Assembly (NCBI RefSeq): GCF_001884185.1 | Contig: NZ_MAOE01000081.1 | Location: forward strand, 1-64,000 | Reading direction: 5' to 3' | DNA: 64,000 nt | Source of the DNA: Bacillus albus | GTDB taxonomy: Bacteria > Bacillota > Bacilli > Bacillales > Bacillaceae_G | Made by a program: the position numbers and the translations under genes | The notes under the pieces: model-generated | Told to the model about the DNA's origin: nothing | The model's database searches: none | What the model saw: the letters and a program-made list of their open reading frames with translations, nothing else | In this document: one piece after another, positions 59,808 to 64,000 of the stretch | Layout of the letters: each line of letters opens with the position of its first letter | How positions within the stretch are numbered: the first letter of the stretch is position 1

Positions 59808-62213
59808 TTATTTCACAGTTTCTACTTCATACATCGCTTTTAATGACTTTGTTTCTAGTGCTTGTCCCCATGCTTCCGTATATGTACTACGAGCTGTTTG
59901 GAAACGTTCATTTAATGTAGTAACCATACTTTCATCTTGAAGTATTTCCTTTATGTGATCGAAGCCTAAACGTTCTGTCCAGTAAGCAGTACGCTCTCCG
60001 TAAATACCAGTTTCACGATAATATTGCATATAAGCTGTAGCGATGCGAAGGGCATCATCTTCAGTAGGGACGATCATTACAAAATCAGCTTCGCGTACTT
60101 CTGTACCACCATTTCCGCCAATATAAAGTTGGTATCCATTTTCGACACATACAACACCAAAATCTTTCGTCAGTACTTCCGCACAGTTACGTGGACAGCC
60201 TGTTACACCCATCTTCATTTTATGTGGTGTATCTACCATTTCTAATGATTGTTCAAGTAACATACCAAGTCCTAATGAATCTTTCGTGCCGAAACGGCAG
60301 AAGCGAGAACCAACACATGATTTTACATTACGAAGCGATTTTGAATACGCATATCCAGAAGTCATATGTAAGTCAGCCCATACGTTAGGTAAATCATGTT
60401 TCTTAACACCATATAAGCCAATGCGGCTCGCACCTGTAATTTTCACAAGAGGAACATCATATTTTTTCGCAACTTCAGCAATTTTCATTAAATCATCAGC
60501 TGTTGTAACGCCACCGTACATACGTGGAATAACAGAAAATGTACCATCGTGCTGGATGTTACCGTTCATTCTTTCATTAACGAAACGGGAAGATTTATCA
60601 TCTTCATATTCTTCTGGAATCGCCATCCGTAAATAGTAGTTCAAAGCAGGGCGACATTTCGAACAGCCGTCTTCATGTGAAAAACCAAGAACATTTCGTA
60701 CTTCTTTTGGCGATTTTAAACCTTTCTCGTGAATGGCTGCTACGACTTCATCACGTGATAACGTTGTACATCCACACATACCAGTAGACTGCGCAGAAGC
60801 ATCAAAAGCATCTCCAAGTGTATGAGATAAAACTTGTTCCACAAGCGGACGACATTTACCGCAAGATCCTGCGGCTTTCGTGCATCCTTTTACTTCTTCA
60901 AAAGTAGTTAACTCTTGTTCTAAAATGGCATGAACGATTGTACCTTTCTTAACACCATTACATCCACAAACCGTGTCATCCGCACTCATTGTAGCAACAG
61001 CGAGTTCACTTTCTTCACCAGCTTTGTGAAGAAGGGAAGCGGCTGTATATTCTTGTATGTCTTCTTCTTTCTTTAACATGCTAAAGAGGCGTGTACCATC
61101 AGCTGTGTCACCATATAAAACGATACCGACGACTTTATTATCACGAATTAATACTTTTTTATAGGAACGTTTACATTCATCAAATATTGAAATTGCTTTC
61201 GTCTGTTCATCTTCATAAATTTGGCCAGCAGAGAATAAATCACAACCAGCAACTTTTAATTGCGTACCAACGATACTACCCGTATATCCATTCGTTTGTA
61301 AATTTGTTATATGTTTTGCTAATATTGTGCCTTGTTCATAAAGAGGGGCAACAAGTCCATATGCGATACCATCATGTTCTGCACATTCGCCAACTGCATA
61401 AATGGATTCATCATTTGTTAGCATATAGTCATTGACTACAATACCTCGGTTGACAATTAGACCAGCATCTCTTGCTATTTGCGTATTTGGTCGTATTCCG
61501 ACAGCCATTACGATTAAATCACAATCTACAACCTCACCATCTTCAAATTGAATGCCCTCAACATGATCTGTACCAAGAATTTTTACAGTTTTCTTTTCCA
61601 TAAGAAACTGCATGCCTTGCGCTTCTAAATCTTCACGCAGAAGAGAAGCTGCTTTCGTATCTAGTTGTTGCTCCATTAAGCTAGGCATTAAATGAACAAC
61701 ATGTACGTCCATTCCTAAGTCAATTAGACCTCTTGCGGCCTCTAAACCAAGTAACCCGCCACCAATGACAACGGCCTTTTTCTTTTCTTTAGCGGTATCC
61801 ATCATAAATTGTGTATCTTCAATAGTTCGAAATCCTGTTACACCAGGAAGAGTGGAACCTTCAACAGGTAAAATAAAAGCACTAGAACCTGTTGCGATAA
61901 TGAGCTTGTCGTATGTAAGAGTACGATTTTTTTCAGTAGTAATAATTTTTTCTTCTCGGTTAATACTTTGAACTCTTTCGTTTGTATACAAAGTTATTTC
62001 GTTTTCTTCGTACCAACTATATTCATTCATAATGATATCTTGCATATTTGTTTTGCCTTGTAATACATGAGAGAGCATAATACGGTTGTAGTTCGGATGC
62101 GGTTCATCTCCCAAAATAGTAATCTCATATGAATCACTATTATGTTTTAAAATTTCTTCCATACAACGTATGCCAGCCATACCATTTCCGATCATAACTA
62201 AACGTTTTTTCAT
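59808..62213 (-). CDS. nirB: NADH-dependent nitrite reductase large subunit
   Basis: 801 residues. In order: FAD/NAD domains (VMIGNGMAGIRCMEE at the N-terminus, AVVIGGGLLGLEAARGL near 146), two BFD-like [2Fe-2S] segments (CGCNGVKKG to CGKCRP, and CGCTTLS to GCSKCRP, about 420-530), then the sulfite/nitrite reductase domain with siroheme-[4Fe-4S] cysteines in CVGSRFCRFG and GCPRNCAEV (near 645-685). It reduces nitrite to ammonium in the cytoplasm. The start is behind AAGGGG. An FNR site lies upstream. Confidence 0.97.
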   Translation of the reverse strand: MKKRLVMIGNGMAGIRCMEEILKHNSDSYEITILGDEPHPNYNRIMLSHVLQGKTNMQDIIMNEYSWYEENEITLYTNERVQSINREEKIITTEKNRTLTYDKLIIATGSSAFILPVEGSTLPGVTGFRTIEDTQFMMDTAKEKKKAVVIGGGLLGLEAARGLIDLGMDVHVVHLMPSLMEQQLDTKAASLLREDLEAQGMQFLMEKKTVKILGTDHVEGIQFEDGEVVDCDLIVMAVGIRPNTQIARDAGLIVNRGIVVNDYMLTNDESIYAVGECAEHDGIAYGLVAPLYEQGTILAKHITNLQTNGYTGSIVGTQLKVAGCDLFSAGQIYEDEQTKAISIFDECKRSYKKVLIRDNKVVGIVLYGDTADGTRLFSMLKKEEDIQEYTAASLLHKAGEESELAVATMSADDTVCGCNGVKKGTIVHAILEQELTTFEEVKGCTKAAGSCGKCRPLVEQVLSHTLGDAFDASAQSTGMCGCTTLSRDEVVAAIHEKGLKSPKEVRNVLGFSHEDGCSKCRPALNYYLRMAIPEEYEDDKSSRFVNERMNGNIQHDGTFSVIPRMYGGVTTADDLMKIAEVAKKYDVPLVKITGASRIGLYGVKKHDLPNVWADLHMTSGYAYSKSLRNVKSCVGSRFCRFGTKDSLGLGMLLEQSLEMVDTPHKMKMGVTGCPRNCAEVLTKDFGVVCVENGYQLYIGGNGGTEVREADFVMIVPTEDDALRIATAYMQYYRETGIYGERTAYWTERLGFDHIKEILQDESMVTTLNERFQTARSTYTEAWGQALETKSLKAMYEVETVK

Positions 62214-62289
62214 TTTCGTTTCCCCTTTTTATGTGAAATATTGAACAAAGGATTATATTTTTATTATAGAAAATCAAATAAGGGGGAGA

Positions 62290-62305
62290 TGTGATATTTA
62301 TCACA
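62290..62305 (-). promoter_or_regulatory. FNR site of the nirBD promoter
   Basis: A perfect TGTGA-TATTTA-TCACA palindrome. On the - strand a TATAAT -10 lies at 62263-62268, giving a predicted start near 62256 and a site centre at about -41.5. Confidence 0.9.
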
Positions 62306-62382
62306 TTTTTATAATGATTCACAAATTGTTAAAATTCGGTTTTATGTGAAGGGGATGTGGATATTTTTCGCAAAACGAAAAA

Positions 62383-62414
62383 GCAGGACATAAGTATTTA
62401 CACTCATGTCCTGC
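62383..62414 (-). terminator. Terminator after ric
   Basis: GCAGGACAT pairs with ATGTCCTGC; on the - strand a TTTTTCGTTTT tract follows. Confidence 0.85.
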
Positions 62415-62421
62415 ACTTAAT

Positions 62422-63129
62422 TTATGCACTTGTAATGGCACGTGGAAATAAAATATTATTTTCTAAATGAATATGCTCAAATAAATCAGACTCTAGTGCT
62501 TCAAGACGTTGGTAGACAAGTCGATAAGTACCGCAAGCGCCTTCTGGAGGCGTAAAGTCATTTGTTACTTTACGAAGTTCTTTTATAATATTTCCGGCAT
62601 GATTGTGCTCATTTTCTAGTTCATCTACTACTTTACGTAACTTTGCATAGTTTTCATCGGTTGGATTTTGTTCAAATTTTAAAATTAATGGGAAGTCTTC
62701 CGTTTCTTCTTTAATTAAATGCTGTTCTAATTCCATTTTAAGTTCATGAAATAGCTTATGAATTTGAGCTAAATGAGGCTGATTTGCTCCATGAACGCGT
62801 AATACTTTCGTCACATATGGACTTAACTGCGGTAACTCTTCATTTAAATAACGATGGTGCTTATGAATTACATAATCAATCAATTCACGATAAGAAGCAC
62901 TTTTCCAATCAATTTCAGATTCATTTAATTGTTTCGTATTATGATAAAGCGTATTTAACTCTGTAATTATTTCATCCGCCGATAAATTTCTTTCATGAAT
63001 TGCATCAATAAGTGGCTTATTACCACCACAACAAAAATCTATTCTATATGATTTAAAAAGATCACTAGCTTTCGGAAATTGTGTAACAATCTCACCAACA
63101 ATTGAAGTTTCAGTAAATGTATGTTCCAT
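62422..63129 (-). CDS. ric: Iron-sulfur cluster repair di-iron protein (Ric/ScdA)
   Basis: 235 residues. The N-terminal ScdA/DUF542 domain has FKSYRIDFCCGGNKPL (about 24-39). The C-terminal hemerythrin-like domain has His/Glu ligands in HKHHRYLNEELP, HKLFHELKMELEQHLIKEE, ENEHNHAGNII and EHIHLENNILFPR. It restores iron-sulfur clusters damaged by nitric oxide or oxidants, which fits its place beside nitrate and nitrite reduction. The ATG follows GGAGGC. Confidence 0.95.
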   Translation of the reverse strand: MEHTFTETSIVGEIVTQFPKASDLFKSYRIDFCCGGNKPLIDAIHERNLSADEIITELNTLYHNTKQLNESEIDWKSASYRELIDYVIHKHHRYLNEELPQLSPYVTKVLRVHGANQPHLAQIHKLFHELKMELEQHLIKEETEDFPLILKFEQNPTDENYAKLRKVVDELENEHNHAGNIIKELRKVTNDFTPPEGACGTYRLVYQRLEALESDLFEHIHLENNILFPRAITSA

Positions 63130-63196
63130 ATGAATGCCTCCATAAAGTTTAAATGTAATATCTAAATTAAGAATAGCGATAATTGAAAAACAATGT

Positions 63197-63212
63197 AGTG
63201 ATTGAAATCACT
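63197..63212 (-). promoter_or_regulatory. FNR-like site of the ric promoter
   Basis: The palindrome AGTGA-TTGAAA-TCACT matches the FNR core with altered outer bases. A TATTCT -10 on the - strand at 63170-63175 predicts a start near 63163, again placing the site at about -41.5. A related regulator could also use it. The rest of 63213-63385 holds no gene. Confidence 0.65.
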
Positions 63213-63385
63213 TATAATGTGTCAGTTTTGAGGATAATAGGAGTGGTATTTAACAGAGTACATTAATATTTTTAATAGACTGATGAACATTTATTTGTAT
63301 ATAGGAGAAAATGGATATATTTCCTATTACATTTTTAAAATAAATCCATAAATTATAATATAACGATTGAAAGGAGGAGATTTGA

Positions 63386-63538
63386 ATGGAATTCCAATTG
63401 TTGGTGACTTGTATATTACAAGAAGGTAATGCTTTCTTTTTAGTAACGAAAGTAGACGATGTTATTACGTTAAAAGTACCGATTACTGCGGGAGTAGCAG
63501 GTTTATTCTTAGCTTTAGGTGTACCAAGATGTTCTTAA
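63386..63538 (+). CDS. Small hydrophobic 50-residue protein
   Basis: 50 residues from an ATG behind a very strong AAAGGAGGA, beginning MEFQLLVTCILQEG. The middle is VTKVDDVITLKV and the end TAGVAGLFLALGVPRCS, with cysteines at 9 and 49. A dedicated hairpin terminator follows 13 bases after the stop, so it is a stand-alone gene. I do not recognise the family; a small structural (perhaps spore-related) protein or a processed peptide are both possible. Confidence 0.7.
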   Translation: MEFQLLVTCILQEGNAFFLVTKVDDVITLKVPITAGVAGLFLALGVPRCS

Positions 63539-63551
63539 TTTAAATCTCTAG

Positions 63552-63583
63552 AGTAGAAAGAGGAGGACAAGCCTCTTTCTACT
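63552..63583 (+). terminator. Terminator after the 50-residue gene
   Basis: AGTAGAAAGAGG pairs perfectly with CCTCTTTCTACT around an 8-base loop, without a long T run. Confidence 0.75.
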
Positions 63584-63754
63584 AATACATAATTATTTTA
63601 TGTAAACTGAAGTATTCTTTTTTTTAATAGCACGTTTAAAATGGACATGCATATACTATAATGTTTCATTGGATGTTTGTGATGAAAGGTAGTTTTAAAT
63701 AGTACATTCAGTGATATTTTTTTAGCTATGAAAATAAAAGAGGTGCTATTATAT

Positions 63755-63964
63755 ATGAAAAGAAGAACATTTGATATTCCAGTCACATTACGAAGAGAGT
63801 GGTTTTTAATAGAATTAGCCCATTTAACGAAAAAATATGGAATTGAAATTGCAACTAGCAAAATGGAAGCTGCACCGTTTTTAAGAGATCAAGTTACGGA
63901 ATCAAAAATAGGGTCAGGGCTCCAATACGATAAATATGATGATGAGTATATAATTGAGAATTAA
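63755..63964 (+). CDS. Small hypothetical protein
   Basis: 69 residues, starting MKRRTFDIPVTLRREWFLIE and ending with an acidic tail (KYDDEYIIEN); not recognised. AAAGAGGTG lies 10 bases before the ATG at 63755, whereas an in-frame ATG at 63728 has no ribosome binding site. It is soluble and probably cytoplasmic. Confidence 0.6.
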   Translation: MKRRTFDIPVTLRREWFLIELAHLTKKYGIEIATSKMEAAPFLRDQVTESKIGSGLQYDKYDDEYIIEN

Positions 63965-64000
63965 AGGGTAAGAGCAAAACAAATTTTTTCATAACAAAAT

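Noticed and set aside
63598-63861. 87-codon frame on the - strand
   Set aside because: No ribosome binding site; overlaps a better + strand gene and AT-rich spacer.

Overview
The window looks like chromosome of a Bacillus cereus group strain. It is AT-rich with strong AGGAGG-type ribosome binding sites, and it carries a ytfJ/GerW sporulation gene, an ECF sigma factor paired with a DUF3600-like protein, and a narGHJI-fnr-moa-narK-siroheme-nirBD-ric block of the B. cereus type. No rRNA, tRNA, CRISPR array or insertion sequence was seen.

Region 1 (1-10.4 kb, + strand) is a type VII secretion (T7SS) locus: the 3' part of esaA, then essA, esaB, essB and essC, two small helical helper proteins (YwqH-like and YwqI-like) and a 490-residue LXG protein. 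The LXG protein has no visible enzyme domain and ends in a glycine-zipper hydrophobic region, which suggests a membrane-active toxin of the TspA/TelE kind.

Region 2 (10.4-20.9 kb) is the most unusual part. Behind the toxin lie five intact paralogues of a six-helix membrane protein that I do not recognise and two paralogous lipoproteins. Among them are at least one collapsed membrane-protein gene, several collapsed lipoprotein genes, a gene with an in-frame stop and a gene apparently frameshifted at a poly-A tract. Two DUF5085-like genes and other small genes are interspersed. I read it as a repeatedly duplicating and decaying immunity array for the LXG toxin; this is inference.

Region 3 (21-40.4 kb) is mostly ordinary chromosome: a GNAT acetyltransferase, ytfJ, small hypotheticals, a methyltransferase, fhs, a DEAD-box helicase, a TIM-barrel isomerase, a VOC protein, a quinone-oxidoreductase-like protein, an ECF sigma factor with its partner, an MBL hydrolase, glutathione peroxidase, and a MoxR-DUF58-transglutaminase operon on the - strand. 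A small - strand cluster at 40.8-42.0 kb holds two unrecognised genes behind a broken reading frame and may be a leftover toxin/immunity module.

Region 4 (42.1-63.1 kb) is an anaerobic nitrate-to-ammonium module: NarGHJI, Fnr, molybdenum cofactor synthesis (MoaA, MoeB, MoeA, MoaE, MoaD), NarK, siroheme synthesis (SirC, SirB, SUMT-HemD fusion), nitrite reductase NirBD and the iron-sulfur repair protein Ric. Four promoters carry FNR-like palindromes spaced so that each would be centred near -41.5 from a start site predicted from its -10 hexamer. The nitrate, nitrite, cofactor and repair genes therefore look like one Fnr regulon with fnr inside it. Two short unrecognised genes follow at 63.4-64 kb.
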